Source: CAVTWY01 sp963738615 (GTDB lineage: Bacteria; Pseudomonadota; Gammaproteobacteria; Burkholderiales; Burkholderiaceae_C). From it: a DNA stretch of 64,000 nt. The notes beneath the pieces are model-generated. The model saw nothing but the letters and a program-made list of their open reading frames with translations. It ran no database searches and was not told the origin of the DNA. Below, piece after piece: positions 36,877-45,900 of the stretch (within the stretch, counting starts at the first letter, position 1; every line of letters begins with the position of its first letter). A program made the translations under genes and the position numbers. Location of the stretch: the NCBI GenBank assembly GCA_963738615.1, contig CAVTXI010000012.1, positions 1,550,001-1,614,000 on the forward strand, given 5' to 3'.

Positions 36877-38030
36877 GCGCTGCCTATTGGCGCCGCGCTA
36901 TGAACACCGGTCTTGCAGCCGCAGACCGGCCGTTACCCATACCCAAGGCGAGTACGGCACCCGCGCGCTCACAGCCCCTCGACCCCTACGCCGACAGCGA
37001 CGCCCCGCGCTGGTTGAAGTTCCTCTGGCGCAACCTCTGGCCGCGCCACGTCTTGATCTTCGCGCTCTTGATCGTCTATCCCTTCGTCGCCACGCCGTTC
37101 TTCACGTACCAAGTCGCCGCCCAAGCGCTGACGCTGGGGCTGATCGCGTTGTCGCTGACGTTCCTTGGCGGCTATGGCGGCATGATTTCGCTGGCGCAGA
37201 TGACCGTTGCCGGCATCGCCGGTTATGCCGTGTCGATCCTCGGCAGCAGCGCCGCGGACTTAAGCCTGGGCTGGCCGTGGTGGCTCGTCATCCCCTTCGC
37301 GATCGTCATCGCGGTGGTCTGTGCGACGCTGATCGGCTGGCTGTCGGTCCGCACCGAAGGTATCTACACGATCATGATCACGCTGGCCATCGGCATGGCC
37401 TTCTATTACCTCGCGCTTCAGAACTACAGCATCTTCAACGGTTTTCAGGGGTTCCAGAAGGTCTATCCGCCCACGGTGCTTGGTATCGACTGGCGGTCCC
37501 CGGTGCCGTTCTATTTCGTCGCGCTGTTCTGGTCCTTCGCGGGTTACTTCGCCGTGAAGTGGATCGCGCGCACGCCCTTCGGCATCGCGCTGCAAGGTAT
37601 TCGCGACAACCCGCGGCGCATGGCAGCGCTAGGCTTCAACGTCACCGCGCATCGCGTCGCCGCGTACGCGTTGGCGGGCCTGATCGCCGCGGTCGGCGGC
37701 ATTCTCTTCACCTGGTACAACGGCTTGATCACGCCCAACTCCGTCAAAGACGGGTGGCTGATCAACGTGCTGGTGATCGCCGTGCTGGGCGGCATGCGCC
37801 ACCCGATCGGCGCCTTCATCGGCGCGGTCGTGTTCGTGCTGCTTCAGACCTTCGCCGTCGACATCATCGACCGCGAACGATTCAACCTGTTGATCGGCGG
37901 GGTGTTCCTCGCGATCGTGCTGTTTTCCCCCGACGGCCTGCTCGGTCTGTGGGCAAAGTGGCGCATGCGCTTCGCCGCGAACCAGGTCGTGACCTTCCCC
38001 TCCCCCAACGATCCCAGGAGACAAGCGTGA
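36873..38030 (+). CDS. livM: Branched-chain-type ABC transporter permease LivM
   Basis: 385-residue permease with a 60-residue cytoplasmic lead, then ten or so helices: LTLGLIALSLTFLGGYGGMISLAQMTVAGIAGYAV in outline (the GGMISLAQ signature), LIGWLSVRTEGIYTIMITLAIGMAFYY, GIALQGIRDNPRRMAALGFNVTAHRVAAYALAGLIAAVGG in outline (coupling EAA-like loop), LVIAVLGGMRHPIGAFIGA and the closing LFSPDGLLGLW. Starts inside the livH stop codon (ATGA). The stop overlaps the GTG of the binding-protein gene. Confidence 0.93.
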   Translation: MSAAYWRRAMNTGLAAADRPLPIPKASTAPARSQPLDPYADSDAPRWLKFLWRNLWPRHVLIFALLIVYPFVATPFFTYQVAAQALTLGLIALSLTFLGGYGGMISLAQMTVAGIAGYAVSILGSSAADLSLGWPWWLVIPFAIVIAVVCATLIGWLSVRTEGIYTIMITLAIGMAFYYLALQNYSIFNGFQGFQKVYPPTVLGIDWRSPVPFYFVALFWSFAGYFAVKWIARTPFGIALQGIRDNPRRMAALGFNVTAHRVAAYALAGLIAAVGGILFTWYNGLITPNSVKDGWLINVLVIAVLGGMRHPIGAFIGAVVFVLLQTFAVDIIDRERFNLLIGGVFLAIVLFSPDGLLGLWAKWRMRFAANQVVTFPSPNDPRRQA

Positions 38031-39290
38031 ATTCGATAACGATGAAAAGCCGCAATCTGATGCGTTCGATACTCGCTGCGGCGGCACTCGCCTGTATGGC
38101 GGGCGGTGCCTTCGCACAAGGCAACACGGTGAAGATCGGCCTGCTGGCCACGCTCGAAGGCCCGTTCGCGGCCGGCGGCGCCGACGGCATGCGCGGCGCC
38201 GAACTGGCGGTGAAACAGCGCGGCGGCGAAGTCGCGGGCCGCAAGATCGAGGTCATCAAGGCCAGTTCGAACGCCACGCCCGACGTGGCCGTGAACGCGG
38301 TGCGCAAGCTGGTCGAACAAGACAAGGTCGACATCGTCGTTGGCCCGCTGTCAGGCGGCGAAGGCATCGCCGTCAAGAACTACAGCAAGACGCAGCCGCA
38401 AGCGACATTCATCAACGGCGGCAGCGGTGCGCAGGCCACCACGCTGGTGGACCCCAGCCCCAACTTCTTCCGCTTCAACACCGAAGGCGCGCAGTGGATG
38501 GTGGGCCTGGGCAAGGCGGCGATCGCCAAAGGCTACAAGCGGGTGATGGTGATCGCCGAGGACTACGCCTTCCCGTATTCGCAAGTGCAAGGCTTCATGA
38601 GCGAGTACTGCAAGGCCGGCGGCAAGGTGCCCGAAAAGGCGTGGGTGCCGCTGGGCGGCAAGGACTATGCGAGCGTGATCGCGAAGATCCCCAAGGATGT
38701 CGACGCGCTGCTGGTGGTGCTGGGCGGCGCCGACGCGGTGAACTTCCTCAACCAGTACGAAGCCGCGGGTGGCGACAAGCCGATCATGGGCGGGCAGCAT
38801 CACCGTCAGCCAGGACATCCTGAACTACCGCGGCAAGCGGCGTGATTCACTGGTGGGAACCATTTCGGCGGGCCCGCTGGCCGACGCGTTCGACGGCGCC
38901 GACTGGAAGGCGTTCGTCGCCGACTACCAGAAGAACTACCCCGTCGCACAAGGCGGCTTCCCCAGCCCCAGTCTCTTCGCCTTCGTCTACTACGTGAATA
39001 TGAAGGCTGCGCTCGACGGGCTGGCGGCCGTGCAAGGCGATCTGGGCGGCAACCACGCGAAGTATCGCGAGGCGCTGTCGAAGCTCGAGCTGAAGACACC
39101 GACTGGCACGGTCAAGCTGGACGCCAACCGGCAGGCCATCGGCACCACCTTCGTCACCGAGGTGGTGAAGGACGCGCAGGGCAACTTGTTCAACAAGGTG
39201 CTGGCCAAGGTCGACAACATCGACCAGACGCTGGGTATCCCGAAGGACCAGTTCAAGATTGGTTCGCGCGACGAGCCTTCGTGCCCTTGA
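38027..39290 (+). CDS. livK: Periplasmic branched-chain-type binding protein LivK (one frameshift as read)
   Basis: ABC-importer periplasmic binding protein, about 420 residues. The GTG start at 38027 overlaps the livM stop and has AGGAGA seven bases upstream; an ATG at 38042 lacks such a site. Signal peptide (MRSILAAAALACMAGGAFAQ), then VKIGLLATLEGPFAAGGADGMRGAELAVKQ in outline, VDIVVGPLSGGEGIAVKNYSK, RVMVIAEDYAFPYSQVQGF and VDALLVVLGGADAVNFLNQY, typical of type I periplasmic receptors. The frame shifts near 38795 (after DKPIMGG), and the family sequence resumes as SITVSQDILNYRGKRRDSLVG through to the stop at 39290. It is the third of the clustered Liv genes, between the permeases and the ATPases. 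Confidence 0.88.
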
Positions 39291-40125
39291 GGAACGTGTG
39301 GCTTCGGTGACGACCCTCACCCCTGCCCTCTCCCGCAAGCGGGAGAGGGAGCCTCATCCAGGTCGGGGTGAGGGCCTGCATTCGAACGATGCGCTGGTCC
39401 TCGAGAACGTGACCCGCGCGTTCGGTGCGCTGCGTGCGGTCGACGATGTGTCGTTGAACGTGGCCGCGGGGCAGAAGTACGCCGTGCTGGGCAGCAACGG
39501 CGCGGGCAAGACGACGCTGTTCAACGCGATCACCGGCGACTTTCCGCCCACGGCCGGGCGTATCCGGTTCTTCGGCGAAGACATCACCGCGCTTGCGCCG
39601 TTCGAGCGCATCCGCAAGGGGCTACGGCGCACCTATCAATCGTCGCTGCTGTTTCGTGAACTGACGGTGCGCGACAACCTCTTCCTCGCGGTGCGTGGCG
39701 TGGGCAGCGGGCGGTTCTCGTTGCGACGACCGCGCAGCACACACGCATCGCAGATGGCGACCGACGAGTTGCTCGAGCGTTCGCGCCTGACGCACATCGC
39801 GAACGAGTTCGTCGCCAACCTCGCGCACGGCCAGCAGCGGCAGCTCGAGATCGGCATGGCGCTGGCCGGCGCACCGCGGCTGATCCTCTTCGACGAGCCG
39901 GCTGCGGGCTTGTCGCCGGCCGAACGGCGTGAACTGGTGGCTTTGCTGCGCTCGATGCCGTCACACATGAGCTTCGTGCTGATCGAGCACGACCTCGACA
40001 TCGCGCTGCGCGTGGTCGAGAAGGTGACCGTGATGCACAACGGCAAGGTGCTGAAGACCGGCACGCCCGAGCAGATCGAGGGCGATGCGCAGGTGCAGGC
40101 GATCTACATGGGATCGAAACACTAG
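39259..40125 (+). CDS. livG: Branched-chain-type ABC transporter ATP-binding protein LivG
   Basis: ABC ATPase with LVLENVTRAFGALRAVDDVSLN, Walker A GSNGAGKTTLF, Q-loop region in TYQSSLLFRELTV, signature NLAHGQQRQLEIGMAL (HGQQR in place of the usual SGGQQ), Walker B LILFDEPAAGLS and the switch His in VLIEHDLDIAL. The as-read start is ATG 39259, inside the end of livK; a GTG at 39298 just after the livK stop is more likely. Either way the first 25 codons run through a palindromic repeat (39314-39374), giving an LTPALSRKREREPHPGRGEG insert that homologues would lack. The stop overlaps the GTG of livF. Confidence 0.9.
   Translation: MVRATSLRALEERVASVTTLTPALSRKREREPHPGRGEGLHSNDALVLENVTRAFGALRAVDDVSLNVAAGQKYAVLGSNGAGKTTLFNAITGDFPPTAGRIRFFGEDITALAPFERIRKGLRRTYQSSLLFRELTVRDNLFLAVRGVGSGRFSLRRPRSTHASQMATDELLERSRLTHIANEFVANLAHGQQRQLEIGMALAGAPRLILFDEPAAGLSPAERRELVALLRSMPSHMSFVLIEHDLDIALRVVEKVTVMHNGKVLKTGTPEQIEGDAQVQAIYMGSKH
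39314..39374. repeat. REP-like palindromic repeat inside the livG 5' end
   Basis: A 61-bp element with outer arms CCCTCACCCC / GGGGTGAGGG and inner arms CCCTCTCCCGC / GCGGGAGAGGG around AA. It is a familiar type of intergenic palindrome in Burkholderiales, but here it lies within the reading frame of livG. A related copy is at 41076-41116. Confidence 0.85.
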
Positions 40126-41423
40126 TGGCCTTCTGGTCGCGCAAATCAGAAGCGAAGACGAGCGGCCCGGTGCTCGTCGTCGAAGGCCTGGACGTGTACT
40201 ACGGCCGCGCGCATGCACTGCAGACCGTGAGCTTCACGATCGAAAAAGGCGTGCTGGGCATCGTCGGCCGCAACGGCATGGGCAAGACGACGTTGTGCAA
40301 CGCGATCACCGGCCTGGTGCCTTCGACCGGTAGCGTGAAACTGCTCGGCGAAGAGATCCAAGGCCGCGCGCCCAACGAGATCACTCAACGCGGCATCGCC
40401 TATGTGCCGCAGGGCCGGCGCGTGTGGCCGAGCCTGTCGGTCGACGAGACGCTGAAGCTCGTCGCTGTCAACAAGCGCGAGGTCGATCGCGTGTATGCCA
40501 TGTTCCCGCGCCTGGCCGAACGCAAGGCCAACGGCGGCGCGCAGTTGTCGGGCGGCGAACAGCAGATGCTGGCGATCGGCCGCGCGCTGCTGCTCGACCC
40601 CAAGCTGCTGGTGATGGACGAGCCCACCGAAGGGCTCGCGCCGATCATCGTCGAGCAGGTTGCGCAGGCGCTGCGCGCGCTCGCGCACGAAGGCGAGATC
40701 GCGGTGCTGTTGATCGAGCAGAACCTGGGCGTCGCGCTCGAGGTCGCCGATCGCGTGGGGGTGATGGTCAACGGGCGCATCGCGCAAGAGATGCCGTCGG
40801 CGCAATTGGCTGCGGATCGTGAAATGCAGGAGCGACTGCTGGGGGTGAAAGGCGGGGGGTACGACGAGCCCGACGAAACGCAGGCGGCGCCCGCGCTCGT
40901 CGACAGCGAGACCGCAGCAGGTCTACACCGTACGGAGGGCCTACGGCGAAGGCGCGCCGTCATCGACGACCTCGCGCCGCGCACGGTGCGCGGGTTCAAT
41001 CGGTGGAACAGTGGTGATGCGGCAGCGCAGGTGACGGACATTGCGCGCGAAACGTCGGCGGCTTCTGGGCAGGCACCCTCACCCCTGCCCTCTCCCGCGG
41101 GCGGGCGAGGGGGCCCTACAAACACGCGCGTGGTCGACTTTCCGGTCGCGGCCACCACCGGCCGCGCCGCCTACGTCGCCGGCACCTTCGACACCAAGGG
41201 CGCGCGAGCTCTTCTTCCTGCGCCAATGCCTCGAGAAGCGCGGGCTGCGCGTTGTCACGGTCGACCTCGCGACCAGCGGCAAGCCTTCGCCGGCAAGCGT
41301 GCATCCGCGCGAGGTCGCGCGCCATCACCCGCAAGGCGAATCGGCGGTCTTCTCCGGCGACCGCGGCAGCGCAGTCACGGCGATGGCCGCGGCCTTCGAG
41401 CAGTACATCCTCACGCGCAATGA
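40125..41423 (+). CDS. livF: Branched-chain-type ABC transporter ATP-binding protein LivF, continuing in frame towards the UPF0261 domain
   Basis: ABC ATPase with LDVYYGRAHALQTVSF, Walker A GRNGMGKTTLC, AYVPQGRRVWPSLSVDE, signature QLSGGEQQMLAIGRALL, Walker B LLVMDEPTEGLAP and switch His position in VLLIEQNLGVAL. The ATPase domain ends near residue 250 (about 40875). The frame then stays open through a linker of about 85 residues (ending VRGFNRWNSGD...), across a second REP-like repeat, and into FPVAATTGRAAYVAGTFDTKG, the first strand of a UPF0261 domain. At about 41200 a frameshift diverts it to a spurious end at 41423. Without that shift, LivF and UPF0261 would be one protein. GTG start at 40125 overlaps the livG stop by one base. 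Confidence 0.85.
   Translation: MAFWSRKSEAKTSGPVLVVEGLDVYYGRAHALQTVSFTIEKGVLGIVGRNGMGKTTLCNAITGLVPSTGSVKLLGEEIQGRAPNEITQRGIAYVPQGRRVWPSLSVDETLKLVAVNKREVDRVYAMFPRLAERKANGGAQLSGGEQQMLAIGRALLLDPKLLVMDEPTEGLAPIIVEQVAQALRALAHEGEIAVLLIEQNLGVALEVADRVGVMVNGRIAQEMPSAQLAADREMQERLLGVKGGGYDEPDETQAAPALVDSETAAGLHRTEGLRRRRAVIDDLAPRTVRGFNRWNSGDAAAQVTDIARETSAASGQAPSPLPSPAGGRGGPTNTRVVDFPVAATTGRAAYVAGTFDTKGARALLPAPMPREARAARCHGRPRDQRQAFAGKRASARGRAPSPARRIGGLLRRPRQRSHGDGRGLRAVHPHAQ
41076..41116. repeat. Second REP-like palindromic repeat, in the LivF-UPF0261 linker
   Basis: Begins with the same 23 bases as the repeat at 39314 (CCCTCACCCCTGCCCTCTCC then CGC) and then GGGCGGGCGAGGGGGCCCT, a shorter, degenerate return arm. 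It encodes APSPLPSPAGGRGGPT in the linker between the ATPase and UPF0261 domains. Confidence 0.8.
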
Positions 41424-42378
41424 CGTCGGCGGCATCGTCTCGGCCGGCGGCTCGGGCGGCACGTCGCTCGCCACGCCAGCGATGCGCGCGTTGCCGATCG
41501 GCGTGCCGAAGATGATGGTGTCGACGATGGCGAGCGGCGACACGCGCCCCTACGTCGGCCCGAGCGACATCTGCATGATGTATTCGGTCACCGACGTGCA
41601 GGGCATCAACCGCATCAGCGAGAAGGTGCTGTCGAATGCGGCGCACGGGCTCGCGGGGATGATGGCGCACCACCACGCCAGCGACACGTCGACCAAACCA
41701 GCGGTGGGTCTGACGATGTTCGGCGTCACCACGCCGTGCGTGCAGGCGGTGACGAAGCGCTTGAGCGACGACTACGACTGCCTTGTCTTCCACGCCACCG
41801 GCGTCGGCGGCCAGAGCATGGAGAAGCTCGCCGAGTCGGGGCTGCTCGACGGCGTGATCGACGTCTCCACCACCGAAGTCGCCGACGAGATCGGCGGCGG
41901 CGTGCTGTCGGCCGGGCCGCACCGCATGGACGTCTTCGCGCGCCGCGCCCTGCCCTACGTCGGCAGTTGCGGTGCGCTCGACATGATCAATTTCGGCACC
42001 TTCGACAGCGTGCCCGAACGCTTCAAGGCGCGACGGCTCTACAAGCACAACCCGACCGTGACGCTGATGCGCACGACCGCCGACGAATGCAAGGCGATCG
42101 GCGAGTTCATCGCGAGAAAGCTGAACGCGATGACAGGGCCAGTGCGCTTCCTGATCCCCGAAGGCGGCGTGTCGGCGATCGACAAACCCGGCGCTGCGTT
42201 CCACGATCCCGATGCAGACCGCGCGCTTTTCGACGCGATCACCACCCACTTCCGCGCGGGCGGCAACCGCAAGGTGATTCGCCTGCCGCACCACATCAAC
42301 GACGAAGCTTTCGCCGATGCACTCGTCGCCGCGTGGCGCGAAATCGCCAAGCCGCACCACCAACAACAACGAGCCTAG
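41129..42378 (+). CDS. UPF0261 / Tm-1-like ATP-binding protein or domain (one frameshift near its start)
   Basis: About 415 residues of the UPF0261 (Tm-1-like) family, nucleotide-binding proteins of poorly known function. Visible: RAAYVAGTFDTKGRELFFLRQCLEKRGLRVVTVDLATSG in outline, SGDRGSAVTAMAAAFEQYI, GIVSAGGSGGTSLATPAMRALPIGVPKMMVSTMASGD in outline, DICMMYSVTDVQGINRISEKVL, FGVTTPCVQAVTKRL, CLVFHATGVGGQSMEKLAESG and IPEGGVSAIDKPGAAFHDPDAD. The frame changes near 41200, between GTFDTKG and ELFFLRQ. A GTG at 41129 could start it separately, but it is in frame with LivF, so fusion is equally possible. It is followed 7 bp later by the PEP-hydrolase-family gene, its usual partner. Confidence 0.85.
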
Positions 42379-42385
42379 AACCGAT

Positions 42386-43216
42386 ATGCCCCGCATCGCC
42401 CGCCAACTCATCCTCGACCGCTTGCGCGCCAAGCTCGCCGCCGGAAAGCCCATCATCGGCGGCGGCGCCGGCACGGGCCTGTCGGCCAAGTGCGAAGAAG
42501 CCGGCGGCATCGACCTGATCGTGATCTACAACTCGGGCCGCTACCGCATGGCCGGTCGCGGCTCGCTGGCGGGCCTGCTGGCCTACGGCAACGCGAATCA
42601 GATCGTCTGCGAGATGGCGCACGAGGTGCTGCCGGTGGTGAAGCACACGCCGGTGCTCGCGGGCGTCAACGGCACCGACCCGTTCATGATCGCCGACGAA
42701 TTCCTGCGCCGCCTGATCAACCTCGGCTTCTCGGGCGTGCAGAACTTCCCCACCGTCGGCCTGATCGACGGCACTTTCCGCGCCAACCTCGAAGAAACCG
42801 GCATGAGCTACGCGCTCGAGGTCGAGATGATGGCGCGCGCGCGCGCCGTCGACCTGCTGACCACGCCGTATGTGTTCAGCGAAAGCGACGCGCAGGCGAT
42901 GGCGCGCGCGGGCGCCGACATCATCGTGTGCCACATGGGCCTGACCACCGGCGGCAACATCGGCGCCGAAACCGCGTTGAAGCTCGCCGACTGCGTCGAG
43001 CCGATCAGCAACTGGGCCGCCGCCGCGAAGGCCATCAACCCCGACGTGCTGATCCTCTGCCACGGCGGCCCCATCGCCACGCCCGACGACGCGCAGTTCA
43101 TCCTCGCGCACTGCAAGGGCTGCCACGGCTTCTATGGCGCGAGTTCGATGGAGCGGCTGCCGACCGAAGTGGCGCTGACCGAGACCACGAAGCGCTTCAC
43201 ACGCATCACCCGATAG
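42386..43216 (+). CDS. Phosphoenolpyruvate hydrolase-family TIM-barrel protein
   Basis: 276 residues, a TIM-barrel of the PEP-hydrolase/PEP-mutase-like group usually found beside UPF0261 genes. Visible: LAAGKPIIGGGAGTGLSAKCEEAGGIDLIVIYNSGRYRMAG in outline (start of the barrel with a Gly-rich phosphate-type loop), VLAGVNGTDPFMIADEFLRRL, SGVQNFPTVGLIDGTFRANLEETGM in outline, ADIIVCHMGLTTGGNIGAETAL, ILCHGGPIATPDDAQFIL and GFYGASSMERLPTEVALTET. The enzymatic reaction of these paired proteins is not established. ATG 42386 follows the UPF0261 stop by 7 bp; it is probably the last gene of the operon, with the flotillin gene 40 bp on. Confidence 0.85.
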   Translation: MPRIARQLILDRLRAKLAAGKPIIGGGAGTGLSAKCEEAGGIDLIVIYNSGRYRMAGRGSLAGLLAYGNANQIVCEMAHEVLPVVKHTPVLAGVNGTDPFMIADEFLRRLINLGFSGVQNFPTVGLIDGTFRANLEETGMSYALEVEMMARARAVDLLTTPYVFSESDAQAMARAGADIIVCHMGLTTGGNIGAETALKLADCVEPISNWAAAAKAINPDVLILCHGGPIATPDDAQFILAHCKGCHGFYGASSMERLPTEVALTETTKRFTRITR

Positions 43217-43256
43217 CGCACCTGATCGCGCAGCAAGAGACAACGGAGATACCACC

Positions 43257-44954
43257 ATGAGCGGAGCCGCCTTCGGCCAATTCATCCTCGCGCTGATCGT
43301 CATCGCGATCGTCGTCGCCCTCGCGGTGTGGCTGCTGCACTGGCTGTACCTGCGCAGCAGCAAAGAGCGCGCGTTCGTTCGCACCGGCATGGGCGGGCAG
43401 AAGGTCGTGCTCGACGGCGGCGCCTTCGTGCTGCCGATCGTGCACGACGTGATCCCGGTGAACATGAACACGCTGCGGCTCGAGGTTTCGCGCGGACGCG
43501 ACAAGGCGCTGATCACGAAGGACCGCATGCGCGTCGACGTGATCGCCGAGTTCTACGTGCGCGTGGCCGCCAACCCCGAATCGGTCGCCGCGGCCGCGCA
43601 GACGCTGGGCCTGCGCACGATGGAGCCCGAGCAGTTGAAGGAACTCGTCGAAGGCAAGTTCATCGACGCGCTGCGCACCGCCGCGGCCGACATGACGATG
43701 GAAGAGCTGCACGAGAAGCGCGGCCTGTACGTCAAGCGTGTGCGTGAAGCCGTGGCCGAAGACCTGACGAAGAACGGCCTCGAGCTCGAGAGCGCGTCAC
43801 TGACGCAGCTCGACCAGACCGGCATGGAGTACTTCAACCCCAGCAACGCGTTCGACGCCGAAGGTCTGACGCGGCTGACCGAGCAGATCGAGCACCGCAA
43901 GAAGCAACGCAACGACGTCGAACAAGACACGCTGATCGCGATTCGCAACAAGAACCTCGAGGCCGAGAAGCTGTCGCTGGGCATCGACCGCGAGGCCGAA
44001 GAAGCAAGGCTGTCGCAACAGCGCGAAGTGGAAATCGCACGCGCCCGCCAACGTGCCGACCTGGCGACCGAACGCGCGCAGCGCGAGCAGGACGCCGAGG
44101 GCGCGCAGATCGCCGCCAAGCAGGCGATCGACGCGGCGCGCATCCGCAGCGAGCAGAGCATCGAGCAGGAACGCATCGGCAAGGAACGCGCGGTGCAGTC
44201 CGCCGAGATCGAACGGCGCATGTCGCTGGAACTGGCGGAGCAGCAGCGCGCGATCGCCGTTGCCAGAGAGAGCGAGGCGCTGTCGATCGCGCAGGCCGAT
44301 GCCGAATACGCCCGCGCGCAGGCCGTGACCGCCGAAGAGAAAGTCTTCACCGCGCGCGATGTCGAAACCGCGGAACGCAAGAAGGCGATCGATCTGATCG
44401 GCGCGCGCCAGGCCGCCGAACGCGAAGCCTTGCGCCTGACGCTGTCGGCCGCGGCCGAGAAGGACGCGAGCGCCGACCGCGGCACGGCGATCCGCGCACA
44501 AGCCGAGGCCGACGCCGACGCCGACAAGATCCGCACCATCGCCTCGCGCATCCGCGCCGAAGCGGAAGCCGACGCGCTGCGGATGATGAACGAGGCGCAC
44601 AACACGCTGTCGCCCGAAGCGCGCGCGTCGGCGCTGCGCATGCGGCTGGTCGAGAAAGCCGAAGCGATCATCCGCGAATCGGTGCGGCCGATGGAGCGCA
44701 TCGAGGGCATCAAGATCCTGCACGTCGACGGGCTTGGTGGCGGTGGTGGTGGCGGCGGCAACGGTGATAGCAACGGCGTGGGCTTTGCTGACGGCGTCGT
44801 CAACTCGGCGCTGCGTTTTCGCGCGCAGGCGCCGCTGGTCGACCAGTTGCTGCGCGAGATCGGACTCGAGGCCGGCGACATCCAGCGCCTGACGGCCGGC
44901 ACGATGAGCAGCGCCGCGGCGCTGCCGCCGGCCACGCCGCACGACAAGAACTGA
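43257..44954 (+). CDS. Flotillin/SPFH-domain membrane protein (YqiK-like)
   Basis: 565 residues. An N-terminal transmembrane helix (FILALIVIAIVVALAVWLLHWLYL) is followed by an SPFH/band-7 domain (FVRTGMGGQKVVLDGGAFVLPI, VNMNTLRLEV, RMRVDVIAEFYVRV, YFNPSNAFDAEGL) and a long Ala/Glu/Arg-rich coiled coil (about 215-470: repeated AE-A-R heptads, EIARARQRADLATERAQREQ), the usual flotillin layout. A Gly-rich run (GGGGGGGG at about 496-503) separates a C-terminal oligomerisation-like segment (PLVDQLLREIGLEAGDI). Flotillins organise membrane microdomains and often pair with NfeD-type proteins; none is adjacent here. RBS GGAGATACC precedes ATG 43257. Confidence 0.92.
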   Translation: MSGAAFGQFILALIVIAIVVALAVWLLHWLYLRSSKERAFVRTGMGGQKVVLDGGAFVLPIVHDVIPVNMNTLRLEVSRGRDKALITKDRMRVDVIAEFYVRVAANPESVAAAAQTLGLRTMEPEQLKELVEGKFIDALRTAAADMTMEELHEKRGLYVKRVREAVAEDLTKNGLELESASLTQLDQTGMEYFNPSNAFDAEGLTRLTEQIEHRKKQRNDVEQDTLIAIRNKNLEAEKLSLGIDREAEEARLSQQREVEIARARQRADLATERAQREQDAEGAQIAAKQAIDAARIRSEQSIEQERIGKERAVQSAEIERRMSLELAEQQRAIAVARESEALSIAQADAEYARAQAVTAEEKVFTARDVETAERKKAIDLIGARQAAEREALRLTLSAAAEKDASADRGTAIRAQAEADADADKIRTIASRIRAEAEADALRMMNEAHNTLSPEARASALRMRLVEKAEAIIRESVRPMERIEGIKILHVDGLGGGGGGGGNGDSNGVGFADGVVNSALRFRAQAPLVDQLLREIGLEAGDIQRLTAGTMSSAAALPPATPHDKN

Positions 44955-44976
44955 GCCGCGAGCACGACCACACACG

Positions 44977-45414
44977 ATGATCCGCATCTACGTCTCGACC
45001 GTCATCGACGCGCCGGCTGACACCGTGCTGGTCGCGCATCCGCGACTTCAACGCGCTGCCCGCGTGGCACCCCGGCATCGCCGACAGCCGCATCGAAAAC
45101 AGCGAACCCAGCGACCGCGTCGGCTGCATGCGCCACTTCCACACGCGTGACGGCGACATGCTGCGCGAGCGCCTGCTGGGTTTAAGCGACTACGACTACA
45201 GCCAGACCTACGAGATCCTCGAAAGCCCGATGGGCGTGGCGAACTACGTCGCGACGTTGAAGCTCACGCCCGTGACCGACGGCCAGCGCACTTCGCCGAA
45301 TGGAGCGCCGAGTTCGACTGCGAGGAAGGCCGCGAGCGTGAGCTGACCGACCAGATCAGCGGCGTGTTCACCGGTGGCTTCGACGGGCTGAAGCGCCACT
45401 TCTCGCGGCGCTGA
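44977..45414 (+). pseudogene. SRPBCC-family lipid/polyketide-binding protein, two frameshifts
   Basis: About 145 residues of the START/SRPBCC (polyketide cyclase/dehydrase-like) fold: IRIYVSTVIDAPADTVW, IRDFNALPAWHPGIADSRIE, RVGCMRHFHTRDGDMLRERLL, YDYSQTYEILESPMGVANYV, LKLTPVTDGQRT and, in another frame, FAEWSAEFDCEEGRERELTD followed by ISGVFTGGFDGLKRHFSRR. Frames change near 45030 and near 45293. The ATG at 44977 starts 22 bp after the flotillin stop. The next gene is a paralogue, 14 bp downstream. Members bind or modify small hydrophobic ligands; no catalytic residues are diagnostic. Confidence 0.75.
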
Positions 45415-45428
45415 GCGGGCACGACGCC

Positions 45429-45900
45429 GTGCTGCAGAAGGTCATCCGCTCCACCATCATCGACGCGCCGATCGAGCGCGTGTGGGCCGTCATCCGCGAC
45501 TTCAACAGCCATGACCAGTGGCACGACGTGGTCGACGCCAGCCGCATCGAAGCCGGCGAACGCAGCGACCAGGTCGGCTGCGTCCGCAACTTCAACCTGA
45601 AAGACGGCAACCGCATCCGCGAACAGTTGCTCGACTCTCGACGACAAGCAGTACAAAAGCACCTACTGCATCGTCGACGCCACCGTACCGCTGCAACGCT
45701 ACGTCGCCACCGTGACGCTGAAGCCCGTGACCGACGGCAACCGCACCTTCTGGCATTGGGAATCGAGCTTCGCGACGCCACCGGGCCAAGAGCGCGAGCT
45801 GCGCGAGATGGTCGCGCGTGACGTCTACGAAGCCGGCTTCGAGAACCTGCGCCGTGCATCTGGCGCAAGGCGGCGACTTGCGTGCGCCCGGCAGCGCGCC
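45429..45900 (+). pseudogene. Second SRPBCC-family protein, frameshifted and possibly fused to the oxidoreductase that follows
   Basis: Paralogue of the preceding gene: LQKVIRSTIIDAPIERVWAV, IRDFNSHDQWHDVVDASRIE, QVGCVRNFNLKDGNRIREQLL, then in another frame DDKQYKSTYCIVDATVPLQRYV, TLKPVTDGNRTFWHWESSF and MVARDVYEAGFENLR. The likely start is GTG 45429. Frames change near 45640 and near 45858; in the frame after the second shift, HLAQGGDLRAPGSAP runs straight into the oxidoreductase N-terminus with no stop codon. So either the true stop lies hidden by the sequence errors or the two domains form one protein. Confidence 0.7.

Noticed and set aside
43553..44987. Minus-strand frames of 396-472 codons opposite the flotillin gene
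   Set aside because: Ser/Ala/Arg repeats that mirror the Ala/Glu coiled coil on the other strand.
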